NCBI GenBank assembly: GCA_030533445.1
Contig: CM060076.1
Span: 8,433,501 to 8,497,500, forward strand
Reading direction: 5' to 3'
Source: Cyprinodon diabolis
Taxonomy: Eukaryota > Chordata > Actinopteri > Cyprinodontiformes > Cyprinodontidae
DNA length: 64,000 bases
Below are positions 31,840 to 42,369 of the stretch, one piece after another (the stretch's first letter is position 1; each line of letters opens with the position of its first letter). A program made the position numbers and the translations under genes. The notes beneath the pieces were generated by a model. It was not told the origin of the DNA, made no database searches, and saw only the letters and a list, made by a program, of their open reading frames with translations.

Positions 31840-32200
31840 CATAAGGTACTCTGTGCCAATGTTATTTAAGTATTTATTTACAGACCCTGGTGGCTCTGAA
31901 CTGTGAATAATTCATCTATAGGAGTCTGTTGACAAGATGGGCTGATGTAGGAGAAAGGAAATCAATGCAGCTATGATGGGCAGCAGTCTCCCGCATATCT
32001 GCTTTTGACCCCAGTTCTTCTTTAGGTGAGTGTGTGTGAAGTCACAGAGATTACAGCACAGCCCTATGTAAAGTGATCAGCTCTTGATCTGCTGATTGGA
32101 GTGAAACAGTGTCCGTTGAGGACAGATGGGCCTCAGGGAAATGTCATGTTCACATTCCTCATGTTCTACACTGCAGACAGTAACTCGAGCAAATAAGAGA
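31840..32200. other. Candidate conserved non-coding element
   Basis: Non-repetitive, moderate GC, no frame. Contains AATAATTCATCTATAGGAGT, TCAATGCAGCTATGATGGGC and CCTCAGGGAAATGTCATGTT. The texture resembles fish developmental enhancers, but conservation has not been tested. Confidence 0.25.
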
Positions 32201-32360
32201 ACCTTTGGTTACAGACAACGACAGGATAATCAGGTGAAAAAATACTTATCTGAAACGTATATGGATCTGATAAGGTAAATAAATTACAACAGCTGAGCGT
32301 ACAAACTACATCCTGCATCGTAATGGCACCTATTTAAAAATTATATTTCAATATACAGTA

Positions 32361-32602
32361 CACTCACTAGCCACATGAATAGGTACATTGCTCATTAACA
32401 CAAATTTATAATCAGCCAATCACATGGGAGCAAAACAATACATTTAGGCATGTAGACATGGTCAAGATCTGCTGCAGTATTAGAATGGGAAAGAAATGTG
32501 ATCTAAGCGACTTTAAACATGGCATGGCATGGTTGTTGTTGCGAGGTGCTCTGGTCTAAGAATTTCAGAAATTGCTGATTTACTTGGATATCCGGCATTA
32601 AC
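32361..32602 (+). pseudogene. Truncated Tc1-like transposon copy (5' end and helix-turn-helix region)
   Basis: The left end CACTCACTAGCCAC and the next 240 bases match the element at 50524-51743, with shared CATTTAGGCATGTAGACATG and CAGCCAATCACATGG. It keeps the ATG context of the transposase start but carries several indels and stops, then the match ends, so the catalytic part and the right end are missing. Confidence 0.75.
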
Positions 32603-33975
32603 TCAACCTGACCTCAACTCCAATAACCTTAGATCAAGTCAGCCCAAAACCATAGAGTGTCAAGAGAAAGAGTGGGCAGAGACTGAGTAAAGACCATTAC
32701 CACCACCCCAAACGTCATGTTACAATAAAGTGTTAAACTGATCGAAAGAAAGTCCTGACTCCTCAATGTGAAATACCAAAACTGGACAAAGTTTAAATGC
32801 AGTAAGGTCAAAGGCAAGACCAAAACTATCAAATAGTGGCCTCAAGATCAATGTTGTATCTTTATTCTTTGATTCCTTCTTCTCTAAGCCATTATCTATT
32901 TATGGCAGATGGCTCTCCTTACTGAGCCGGCTTCTCCTTTTTTTTCCTACTAAAAGTGAGTGGTTTCTTTCTTTCTCCCAGTTAATGCTCAAGATGAAAA
33001 GGGCATTTCAGTTAGAGTTAGTTTTCTTAAACAATATTTGCATTATATGATCAACTGAATTTGACCCTGTTGCACAAGACCAGGGATATATTTCAAAGTA
33101 TTTACTTAGGATCTAATATATCTCTGTCTGAAAAAGATGGCTTTAGAATGAATAAATACAATGGATTGGTAATGAAGTTTTCTTTTTAGCGAAATAGCAA
33201 TAAAAAAGTATATAGTATGTAGATTTGAGGTACTGAAGGATGGAAGCCAACACCCCACCAGTAAACTCTTCAGTTACTTAGCAAGGTAACAGCAGTGTAT
33301 TGGTTGATATTTCAAAGATAAGTAGCTTTGTGGGACAAGAGTGAGATGTAATAATAGCAGTTGGTCTGTGCAAATGGCCCGCTACAAGATTTAGAACTGC
33401 AGATGTCCAAAATGCATTTTGTGCACATCACTACACATTGACCTCCTTCAGGTCCAAGCCACACCTTCCTTGTTTATTCATTGTGCTGGTTTGTTTGTTA
33501 ATGTTGACACTGTTGAAGGAGTTAGGGATGAGTTTAATAATTTATTAGGCAAAATTCAGAGCGTCTTGTTCTAGAGGCTCTATTACTCCGTTGGTGGTAC
33601 ACTTTTTTTGTCTTTAAATGGAAGTGAAGTTCAGATAAAATACAGTACAAAAAAAGGAGAGCATGTATTAGATAAAGATCCTTGTGATGTGGATGTAAGA
33701 TAATTTCAGCAAGCTCATATAGATATCTGGCTGAAGCACTGGATCTGTGCAGTCAAAGCAGGCCTCTACCATATGCTCTGACCACTCTGTTCACTTATAC
33801 CACATAAAAGTAGTATGCACAGAAGTTTTTCAGTTCTGCCTACTGGTCAAACTGAGGAAGCAGAATTAACAATTCAATGTATTGTTTTTTATTGTTTTTT
33901 TTTAAAGTGAATTAAAAAAGGATTTCAATGTTAAATTCCCAGGAAAAGCTGTAAGAGAATCAGATTTTTTTTTCT
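32603..33975. other. Intergenic, nothing recognised
   Basis: No exon, domain or defined repeat was seen between the truncated Tc1-like copy and the next LTR. Confidence 0.4.
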
Positions 33976-33979
33976 CAAT

Positions 33980-34765
33980 TGTCAGGGCTCCAGTCTCTTT
34001 GTTTGCTTTTGTGTTTGTCTCCCTTCCACCAGCAGGAGGCGCCTGGTTCTGGTCCGCCTCCTCACACACCTGCTTAGCACCTCTTAAGCTGCTGATTGCC
34101 ACTACCTCGATGCCAGAGTGTTTGCCAGTTTTTGGTACTCTAGCCAAGCTGAGTTTTTGCTGAGTAAGGCTCAGTTCCTGTCTACCTGAGTTTTAACTTT
34201 TTTTGTCTTTGCCTCTCGGCAGGAAGTCATCCTGCAAACTGGACCTTTTCGGACCTCCACTCCAAGGAGGGATCAACTGAGCCTCAAACTGAGCCGGGGA
34301 TTGAAACAGGAGGTTTGGATCCAGTCTCCTTGAGAGAACGTTGAATTTACTCTGAGCAAGGGAATTTTCTTCACTACGACCCATTCAAGTACAGCAGGAA
34401 ATCTGAGTGGCAATCAGCATCTCCGTTCACCTACACCGTCCGAGTTCTGGGTAAACCCTGTTCCGCCCTCCACCAAATCAGACAAACTCTGGAAAACAGG
34501 ACACAGATTGGAGTCAAAGATTCTTCACTTCTCTGGAAAAGTGAGTCAACAACCAGATCCTCTTCTTCAAATCAACGAATGAAATTTCTCACTGAGCCGT
34601 AACTATTAGTCTGTCTTCCCCTCACCTTTCAGTTCCGGCTGAGCAGAGTTCAGAGCAACACTACACCATGCTTAATCTCTTTAATAAAACCATTAAACCT
34701 TTCCCCTGGTCTCTCTGAATTGGTTTCTCTGCATTTGGGTCCGAGCTTTAGATAAAATCATGACA
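33980..34765 (+). mobile_element. Solo LTR, family A (786 bp)
   Basis: It starts TGTCAGGGCTCC and ends AAAATCATGACA. A perfect 5-bp duplication TCAAT flanks it (33975-33979 and 34766-34770). AATAAA is at 34683-34688. The core matches the LTR at 13368-13945 (GCCAGAGTGTTTGCCAGTTT), but this copy is longer and has intact ends, so it is the younger of the two. Confidence 0.92.
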
Positions 34766-34770
34766 TCAAT

Positions 34771-36145
34771 TTTGTCATCAACTTAAGAAAATGTTTTTTA
34801 GCTTTTGATTTGCAGGCTTTTCGCTGAAAATAAACTAAAAACGGTTTAAAAATCAGTTTATTATGATATCAGTACCCCAGTTTTCTGTAAGGAAAGCTCC
34901 AACATTACACACACACACCCACATGTTCTTAAGTAAGAGTTCTGAACTGAATGCTCACTGAGACTAATTGAATGATCCATGCTGTGTGTTAATGTCTGAT
35001 AAATTTGTTTTTTTTTCATTTGTTTAAAGGGTTAGGCTACTACGGTTGGACCAGCTAGCATCATTAGCTCCAAACAACCTCCCTGCCGGCCCTATGGTAG
35101 CAGCCGTTTCATAAGTCTCCAGACCCATTTTGTTCTAGCTTGCCTGCTGCGGAACCCGATATCCTGTGCGGCTGAACTTTTTACCGTACAACCGTGTGAA
35201 ACTGCACTGTTCTGATTGCATTCAATATTTTTGCATCAAAGTTACTTATATTTGTCTTCTGCTTTTTTAAAGAACACTTGTTCAGAACACAATGGATTAA
35301 CCCGTAAAACCTCAACATACCTCAGAGACTCTTGAAAGGACTCTTAAACCCCCCCTTTTTGTTTGCTGTTATATATTTGTGTTTATTTTCAGTAGTCTTT
35401 AGTGTTTTTGCCTAGTTATTAGATAAAATAATACTGTGTGTGATTAAGTTAATAAAGGTACCATTATACTTCAACCTGTGGTGTTTTGTGATTATTTTTT
35501 AGCAGTGAACGATATATCACTAAGGCTAGATCCACCCTCCTTTGAGTAAAACATGAATGAAAATAAACAGATTTCTTTGGTCGGTGATTAATAACTCTGC
35601 CGATAGCCATAAGAGAAATGATTAAATTGGTGAAGGCAACTGGATCTTTACAGCCAATCCAGGAGTCCAAACTTTATGTAAAAGACTTAGAACCCTGGTG
35701 AGGAAACAGATTACAATTATAATCATTTAAATAATGATTGTTTTTTGGGGTTTTTTACCTTCTATTTGAATGACCAATAATTAGCTATACCTTTCAGTTC
35801 TAGTTATTTAATTTATTCATAATATTCCTGTAAACTTGCACAACATGATACAAAACATAAAGTTCATATATTTACATATTCATTTTTTTAGAGTAATTTC
35901 TCATGCCTGTTCCATTTCCCCCTAGCATTTAAATTTCCAAAACAAAACTGAAGTAAAAAAGTACGAAGACAATTTAAAAGTAACATGGGTCCGAAGAGAA
36001 GAATGCTGATGAATGATCAACATTCTGTAGGAATGGTTGAAATGCTCAAGTATTCAAAAGCATGTCTCTATTCTACGTACATATAAAAAGCCTGTTATTG
36101 TTAGGAGTTGCATTGCCATTCAGGTTTTTTTTTCTTTATGTCTTC
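34771..36145. other. Intergenic, with a possible repeat at 35030-35480
   Basis: The part 35030-35480 is less AT-rich, holds CTGCCGGCCCTATGGTAGCA and ends with AATAAAGGTACCATTATACT. This looks like an LTR or transcript end, but I found no matching start. No protein domain was seen. Confidence 0.3.
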
Positions 36146-36149
36146 TCCT

Positions 36150-39100
36150 TCGGCTGCCACCTTATCGTGGTGGAGAGGTTTGAGTGTCCCAATGATCCTG
36201 GGAGCTATGCTGTCTGGGGCTTTATGCCCCTGGTAGTGTCACCCAAGGCAGACAGGTCCTAGGTGAGGAACCAGACAAAGCGCAGCCCAAAGACCCTTAT
36301 GATGAGTACCATATTTGGATCCAGCGTTCCCTCGCCCGGACGCGGGTCACCGGGGCCCCACTCTGGAGCCAGGCCTGGAGGGGGGGCACGATGGCGAGCG
36401 CCTGGTGGCCGGGCTTTTACCCATGGGGCCCGGCCGGGCTCAGCCCGAAGAGGAAACATGGGTCCCCCCTTACATGGGCCCACCACCCGTGAGAGGGGCC
36501 ATAGGGGTCGGGTGCAATGTGTGTTGGGTGGCGGCCAGGGGAGGGGACCCTGGCGGTCCGATCCTCGGCTGCAGAAGCTGGCTCTTGGGACGTGGAATGT
36601 CACCTCGCTGGTGGGGAAGGAACCGGAGCTAGTGTGTGAGGCTGAGAGGTTCCGGCTAGAAATAGTCGGTCTCACCTCAACGCATGGTTCTGGTTCTGGA
36701 ACCAGTCTCCTTGTGAGGGGCCCGACATACTTCCACTCTGGAGTTGCCCACGGTGAGAGGCGCCAGGCAGGAGTGGGCATACTTGTTGCCCCCCATCTCG
36801 GCGCCTGTACGTTGGGGTTTACCCCGGTGAACAAGAGGGTAGCCTCCCTCCGCCTACGGGTGGGGGGACGGGTTCTGACTGTTGTCTGTGCTTACGGGCC
36901 GAACAACAGTTCAGATTACCCACCCTTCTTGGAGTCCTTAGAGGGGGTACTGGAGGGTGCCCCTCCTGGGGACTCCCTTGTTCTGCTGGGAGACTTCAAC
37001 GCTCACGTGGGCAATGACAGTGAGACCTGGAGGGGCGTGGTTGGGAGGAATGGCCGCCCTGATCTGAACTCGAGTGGTGTTCTGTTGTTGGACTTCTGTG
37101 CTCGTCATGGATTGTCCATAACGAACACCATGTTCAGGCATAAGGGTGTCCATATGTGCACATGGCACCAGGACACCCTAGGCCGCAGTTCGATGATCGA
37201 CTTTGTCATCGTTTCATCGGACTTGCGGCCGTATGTCTTGGACACTCGGGTGAAGAGAGGTGCTGAGCTTTCCACTGACCACTACCTGGTGGTGAGTTGG
37301 CTCCGGTGGTGGGGGAGGATGCCGGTCAGACCTGGCAGGCCCAAACGTGTTGTGAGGGTCTGCTGGGAACGTCTGGCGGAGTCCCCTGTTAGGCGGAGCT
37401 TTAACTCCCATCTCCGGCAGAACTTCGAACACATCCCGGGGGAGGTGGGGGACATTGAGTCCGAGTGGACCATGTTCCGTTCCTCCATTGTCGAGGCGGC
37501 TTATCTGAGCTGCGGCCGCAAGGTTGTCGGTGCCTGTCGTGGCGGCAACCCTCGAACCCGTTGGTGGACACCTCCGGTGAGGGATGCTGTCAGGTTGAAG
37601 AAGGAGGCCTATCGGGCCTTTTTGGCCTGTGGGACTCCGGAATCAGCTGATGGGTACCGGCGGGCGAAGCGGCACGCGGCTCGGATGGTTGCTGAGGCAA
37701 AAACTCAGGTGTGGGAGGAGTTTGGAGAGGCCATGGAGAAAGACTTCCGTACGGCTCCGAAGCGGTTCTGGTCCACCATCCGGCGTCTCAGGGGGGGGAA
37801 GCGGTGCAGCACCAACACTGTTTATAGTGGGGATGGTGTGCTGCTGACCTCGACTCGGGACGTTGTGGGTCGGTGGGCGGAATACTTCGAAGACCTCCTC
37901 AATCCCACCAACATGTCTTCCATTGAGGAAGCTGGGCCTGGGGACTCTGGGCTGGGCTCTCCAATCTCTGTGGGCGAGGTCGCCGAGGTGGTTAAAAAGC
38001 TCCTCGGTGGCAGGGCCCCGGGGGTGGATGAGATCCGCCCCGAGTTCCTCAAGGTCCTGGATGTTGTGGGGTTGTGTTGGCTGACACGACTCTTCAACAT
38101 TGCAGGGACATCGGGGGCAGTCCCCCAAGATTGGCAGACTGGGGTGGTGGTCCCCCTATTCAAAAAGGGGGACCGGAGGGTGTGCTCCAATTACAGGGGA
38201 GTCACACTATTAAGCCTCCCCGGCAAGGTCTATTCGGGGGTGCTGGAGAGGAGGGTCCGTCGGATAGTCGAACCTCGGATTCAGGAAGAGCAGTGTGGTT
38301 TCCGTCCTGGCCGTGGAACGCTGGACCAGCTCTACACCCTCAGCAGGGTCCTGGAGGGTGCATGGGAGTTCGCCCAACCAGTCTACATGTGCTTTGTGGA
38401 CTTGGAGAAGGCGTTTGACCGTGTCCCTCGGGGGGCCCTGTGGGGGGTTCTCCGGGAGTACGGGGTGCCGGGCCCTTTGATACGGGCTGTCAGGTCCCTG
38501 TATGACCGGTGTCAGAGTCTGGTCCGCATTGCCGGCAGTAAGTCGGGCTCGTTTCCGGTGAGAGTTGGACTCCGCCAGGGCTGCCCTTTGTCACCGATTC
38601 TGTTCATTACCTTCATGGACAGAATTTCTAGGCGCAGCCAAGGTGTTGAGGGGATCCGTTTTGGTGGCCTTAGGATTGCGTCTCTGCTTTTTGCAGATGA
38701 TGTGGTCCTATTGGCTTCATCAGGTCGTGATCTGCAGCTCTCGCTGGATCGGTTCGCAGCCGAGTGTGAAGCGGCCGGGATGGGGATCAGTGCCTCCAAA
38801 TCCGAGGCCATGGTCTTGAGCCGGAAAAGGGTAGAGTGCCTTCTCCGGGTCAGGGGGGGTGTCCTGCCCCAAGTGGAGGAGTTTAAGTATCTTGGGATCT
38901 TGTTCACGAATGAGGGAAGAAGGGAGCGGGAGATCGACAGGCGGATTGGTGCAGCGTCTGCCGTGAAGCGGGCGTTGTACCGGTCCGTCGTGGTGAAGAG
39001 AGAGCTGAGTCAAAAAGCGAAGCTCTCGATTTACCGGTCGATCTACGTTCCTACCCTCATCTATGGTCATGAACTCTGGGTCATGACCGAAAGAACGAGA

Positions 39101-39512
39101 TCGCGGATACAAGCGGCCGAAATGGGTTTCCTCCGTAGGGTGGCTGGGCTCTCCCTTAGAGATAGGGTGAGAAGCTCGGTCATCCGGGAGGGACTCGGAG
39201 TAGAGCCGCTGCTCCTCCACGTCGAGAGGAGCCAGTTGAGGTGGCTTGGGCATCTGTTTAGGATGCCTCCTGGACGCCTCCCTGGTGAGGTGTTCCGGGC
39301 ACGTCCCACAAGGGGGAGGCCCCGGGGAAGACCCAGGACTCGCTGGAGAGACTATGTTTCTCGGCTGGCCTGGGAACGCCTTGGGGTTCCTCCTGAAGAG
39401 CTGGAAGAAGTGGCTGGGGAGAGGGAAGTCTGGGCCTCCCTTCTTAAGCTGCTGCCCCCGCGACCCGACCCCGGATAAGCGGAGGAAGATGGATGGATGG
39501 ATGGATGTCTCT
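36150..39512 (+). mobile_element. Rex3 non-LTR retrotransposon (RTE clade), near full length
   Basis: A GC-rich block starting CTTCGGCTGCCACCTTATCG carries one long frame for endonuclease plus reverse transcriptase and ends, 10-15 bases after the stop, in a short GATG/GGAT tail (about 39488-39508). A tail of tandem GATG is the known signature of Rex3. The bases near 38133 and 38575 match the two sites used by the standard Rex3 PCR primers, as I recall them. Most Rex3 copies in fish genomes are cut short at the 5' end, so a copy with the whole reading frame is uncommon. The target-site duplication is unclear: ATGTCT occurs near both ends but overlaps the tail. Confidence 0.88.
36299..39478 (+). 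CDS. Rex3 endonuclease/reverse transcriptase polyprotein (1059 aa)
   Basis: The open frame begins after a stop at 36260-36262; the first ATG is at 36299. Counted from 36263, the APE-type endonuclease starts at about residue 108 (LGTWNVTSL), with GDFNAHVG near 241 and STDHYLVV near 337. The reverse transcriptase spans about 520-870 and includes [49 protein letters not shown] and the catalytic FADD near 809-812. The C-terminus ([11 protein letters not shown] to LPPRPDPG) is typical of fish Rex3. No stop or frameshift breaks it. The Glu expected early in the endonuclease is replaced by a LTSTHG segment, which I believe is usual in this family. The Pro/Gly/Arg-rich first 100 residues have no domain and may be partly untranslated. 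Retrotransposition competence is possible but unproven. Confidence 0.88.
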   Translation: MMSTIFGSSVPSPGRGSPGPHSGARPGGGARWRAPGGRAFTHGARPGSARRGNMGPPLHGPTTRERGHRGRVQCVLGGGQGRGPWRSDPRLQKLALGTWNVTSLVGKEPELVCEAERFRLEIVGLTSTHGSGSGTSLLVRGPTYFHSGVAHGERRQAGVGILVAPHLGACTLGFTPVNKRVASLRLRVGGRVLTVVCAYGPNNSSDYPPFLESLEGVLEGAPPGDSLVLLGDFNAHVGNDSETWRGVVGRNGRPDLNSSGVLLLDFCARHGLSITNTMFRHKGVHMCTWHQDTLGRSSMIDFVIVSSDLRPYVLDTRVKRGAELSTDHYLVVSWLRWWGRMPVRPGRPKRVVRVCWERLAESPVRRSFNSHLRQNFEHIPGEVGDIESEWTMFRSSIVEAAYLSCGRKVVGACRGGNPRTRWWTPPVRDAVRLKKEAYRAFLACGTPESADGYRRAKRHAARMVAEAKTQVWEEFGEAMEKDFRTAPKRFWSTIRRLRGGKRCSTNTVYSGDGVLLTSTRDVVGRWAEYFEDLLNPTNMSSIEEAGPGDSGLGSPISVGEVAEVVKKLLGGRAPGVDEIRPEFLKVLDVVGLCWLTRLFNIAGTSGAVPQDWQTGVVVPLFKKGDRRVCSNYRGVTLLSLPGKVYSGVLERRVRRIVEPRIQEEQCGFRPGRGTLDQLYTLSRVLEGAWEFAQPVYMCFVDLEKAFDRVPRGALWGVLREYGVPGPLIRAVRSLYDRCQSLVRIAGSKSGSFPVRVGLRQGCPLSPILFITFMDRISRRSQGVEGIRFGGLRIASLLFADDVVLLASSGRDLQLSLDRFAAECEAAGMGISASKSEAMVLSRKRVECLLRVRGGVLPQVEEFKYLGILFTNEGRREREIDRRIGAASAVKRALYRSVVVKRELSQKAKLSIYRSIYVPTLIYGHELWVMTERTRSRIQAAEMGFLRRVAGLSLRDRVRSSVIREGLGVEPLLLHVERSQLRWLGHLFRMPPGRLPGEVFRARPTRGRPRGRPRTRWRDYVSRLAWERLGVPPEELEEVAGEREVWASLLKLLPPRPDPG

Positions 39513-40059
39513 CTGAGATGGAACTGACCACTAAAGCTTGGAGGTCACCTAAGTAGTGCAACATCTGCAATACTTTATGTATTTTTCATGTGAAAAATGC
39601 AATAAACTTCTTAAAAGATCATCCTTCTCTGAAACATTGCAAATATCTTTCTGCCTGTTTTCATATTGTCCTTTTCTTGCTCTCAGATGATGTTCAGCAT
39701 AACTGTGGATCCTCCTCATCAGTTTAACAGCCTGAAATCAACCAAGTAGCCTCACTGGTATCACATAATAACACTTCCAAGTCACTGAATTAATTTTCAG
39801 AGGCTGGTGGGTTCTTTTTATGCTAAGAAGATGATGAAACTGATTGCTGGTCAACAGCTGGCACATTTAGAAACTGCAATGACATCAAGATTGAATGTAA
39901 TTTTTTGCAGAAAAAGAACTAAATCAGGGACTGTAATTGAAAATAAAACTGGTATTCCTGGATAAGTGACAAGAAAACAAGATCACATTTTGTAAAGTGT
40001 TATACTATATAAATAAAGGCAAAGCTCCATAAATACTAGTTGGTCTAGTTTGCTACCCT

Positions 40060-40290
40060 CACCTGCAGTCATGAAATCTAGGTCATGACCGAAAGGATGA
40101 AGAATGGATGTAATGTGGCCAGGTACTCCCTTAAACAGTGACAAGCTTGGTCATTCTTTCACATTGAAAAGAGTCAGTTTCCCCAGAGGAGCAGGAGGAG
40201 GTGTCTGGGGAGGAGGATGTCTGGGTGTCTCTGCTGAGTCTGCTGCCCTTGTGACCCAGTCTTGGAAAAGCAAAAGACAGGATTACAGGT
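40060..40290 (+). pseudogene. Decayed 3' fragment of a second Rex3 copy
   Basis: TAGGTCATGACCGAAAG, ACTCCCTTAAACAGTGACAA and CTGAGTCTGCTGCCCTTGTG align in order with the last 430 bases of the Rex3 frame (around 39075-39475), with many substitutions and deletions. It lies in the same orientation about 600 bases downstream of the intact copy, and is much older. Confidence 0.7.
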
Positions 40291-40426
40291 ACACTTAACT
40301 CTGCTTTACTACAGAAGTTTGCTGGAGCAGACATTTAGGTACAATTTTGCAAGTAATATTTTTTAGTACAAATGATTAGCCAATAAGATTCCACTGATAT
40401 GTATCATCTCCTTCTGCTCAAGAGTA

Positions 40427-40467
40427 AATGGACTGTACTTATACAGTCTGTATAAGTACAGTCCATT
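40427..40467. repeat. Perfect 20-bp palindrome with 1-base centre
   Basis: The arms 40427-40446 and 40448-40467 are exact reverse complements (AATGGACTGTACTTATACAG and its complement). The left arm is the usual start of the fish repeat that follows, so this is probably two copies of that repeat's end joined head to head. Confidence 0.9.
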
Positions 40468-40690
40468 TACTGTACTTTACTGTATTTATACATATAGCGC
40501 CTTTTCAAGTTAGGAGACTTATGCGCTTTACACTACATTCAGTCATTCCCCCATTTACGCACATACTCACGCACTGATGGTGGCACACTACATTTTAGCC
40601 ACAGCTGCCCTGTGGCTCACTGACAGAAGTGAGGCAGTCGTACACTGACGCCACCAGTCCCTCAAGGGAGAGGGCCTGGAGAGGGTTTAT
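40447..40690. repeat. Common fish interspersed repeat
   Basis: Contains ATATAGCGCCTTTTCAAGTT, GCGCTTTACACTACATTCAG, ACGCACTGATGGTGGCACAC and CAGCTGCCCTGTGGCTCACT in the order known for an abundant fish repeat. Non-coding. Confidence 0.65.
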
Positions 40691-41405
40691 GACTTCATTT
40701 TAAGGGATTATAGCCAATCACAATGTTTTTGTATTGTTAAAATATTTATTTTATGTTTTTAAAATTTTCATATTTCCATATATGGACAAAAAGTAATTAA
40801 GAAAATCATCTGTTTTTGACCTTTTAACAAGATTGATCTGAGTAAATGTTGCTGTTAACATTGATTCACACTAAATCTCACAACACACACACCATTTTAT
40901 TGCCCAAAGGACACAGGTGAGGCTCTAAATGAAGCAGCAGCAGAGGGTTAGGTGCCCTCTACAACATCAAAGCATCTCAATTCTGAAATATACTGTCAGG
41001 TTCAAAAATAGCTGAAATCAGTTAAATTTTTGTGATGTGGTTGCTGTTGATGTGTGCAACAAATAGCATAAAGGAAAGCAGAGAAAGAAAGCAGAGGAAA
41101 CATTGTGCCTGTAGCCTCTGTGTTCTAGCAGTAGCACCATGAAAGCCATCATTATCCCTCCAGAAATGTATGAAATGAGTGCAGGCTTTTTACACAAAAC
41201 AGTCTGTGTAGAATAAAATGTTTTACATCCCATCAGAATAAGTAAAGCTTTCAAGATTTGCAGTGTATGCCACACAGGCAAAAGCTCAACACTCTGCCCT
41301 AATAAGAGGTCTACAGTATATTTGCTTTTTACATGAGCTTTAAATGGAAATTACAAATATGTTTGATAACCCTTGTTTTTTTAAACCAAAAACAATACTC
41401 TACAT

Positions 41406-42358
41406 CAGAGGTCTTCAACAGGGGGTCCGCAACCACTAGGGGGTCCGCGGAGGTTCTGCATTGGGGTCGCAAATGTTTTGTTGGGATCCAGAGGTTTGCC
41501 CTCCAGAGGGCGACGTGGATCCCTTCCTGTGGGCTTCTGTTACTGTTGGGATCCAGGGGTTTGCCCTCCAGAGGGCGATGTGGATCCCTTTCTGTGGGTT
41601 TCTGTTTTTCTTTTGGGATCCAGAGGCTTGCCCACCTGAGGGTGCCGTGGATCCTTTCCTGGGAAATAGTGCTCAGCGCTCACAGCTGATCCCCATCAGC
41701 TCATGATTAAGCTCTCCCCATATAAGCTGGGTGAGAGCTTCCCTCTGAGCCGGATGGTTGTCCTTGCCATGGTTAGCAAGCCTGAGCCACCCTGCCTGTC
41801 TGAACCTGTAAGCCTGAACCTGTAAACCCGTAAACCTGAACGTAACCTGCCTTGTCCTCTCTGCCTCCAGGGCAGAACCCTGTTTGTTTCCAATAAATAT
41901 TGGACTTTTATCCTGCCTCTGTGTCCGTGAGTTCTGCATCTGGGCTAGTAAACCTCAGTGATCATGACATGTTTTGGTTGATTAATTTTTTGCACTAATT
42001 AAAATGTCTTTAAATACACATAAACATGAATTCAACACACTGTAGGAAACAGACAAATGAAAGCAGACGATGTCTTTCAGTCATCAATGCACACATTCAG
42101 CGACACACAGGAGCTCTTTCAAACCTGGGCACAGTTTCATTCACAACACCTGTCCCATCAACCAGGAATCAGAATCAGAAATACTTTAATAATCCCAGGG
42201 AGAAATTACTTTTGTTACATGACTCCATATGTAATAGAGTGACTATAGAACCAGTTTGATATAACACAATTTCATACAATATATATAATTAGGGGGTCCC
42301 CGCTCCATCTCGCAATCAGTTTGTGGGTCCTTGGCTTCGAAAACGTTGAAGACCCCTG
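41406..42358. mobile_element. Non-autonomous hAT element, interrupted by a solo LTR
   Basis: Termini CAGAGGTCTTCAAC (41406-41419) and the complement of CAGGGGTCTTCAAC (42345-42358) match at 13 of 14. Flanking octamers CTCTACAT (41398-41405) and CGCTACAT (42359-42366) match at 7 of 8, as for an old hAT insertion. Without the LTR and its duplication it is about 457 bp. A further common repeat word (GAATCAGAATCAGAAATACT) sits inside at about 42168-42187. Confidence 0.8.
41479..41969 (+). mobile_element. Solo LTR, family B (491 bp), nested in a hAT element
   Basis: It starts TGTTGGGATCCAGAGGTTTG and ends GTGATCATGACA. A perfect 5-bp duplication TGTTT flanks it (41474-41478, 41970-41974). AATAAA is at 41892-41897. 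The first 200 bases hold three tandem versions of a unit beginning TTGGGATCCAGAGG. It is the same family as the LTR in the piscidin copy 5 promoter but shorter. Confidence 0.92.
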
Positions 42359-42369
42359 CGCTACATTAA

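Noticed and set aside
36259..36834. Minus-strand frame of 191 codons opposite the Rex3 start
   Set aside because: It overlaps the GC-rich Rex3 5' part and endonuclease; it has no domain and is explained by codon bias on the other strand. The same applies to other antisense frames within 36.3-39.5 kb.
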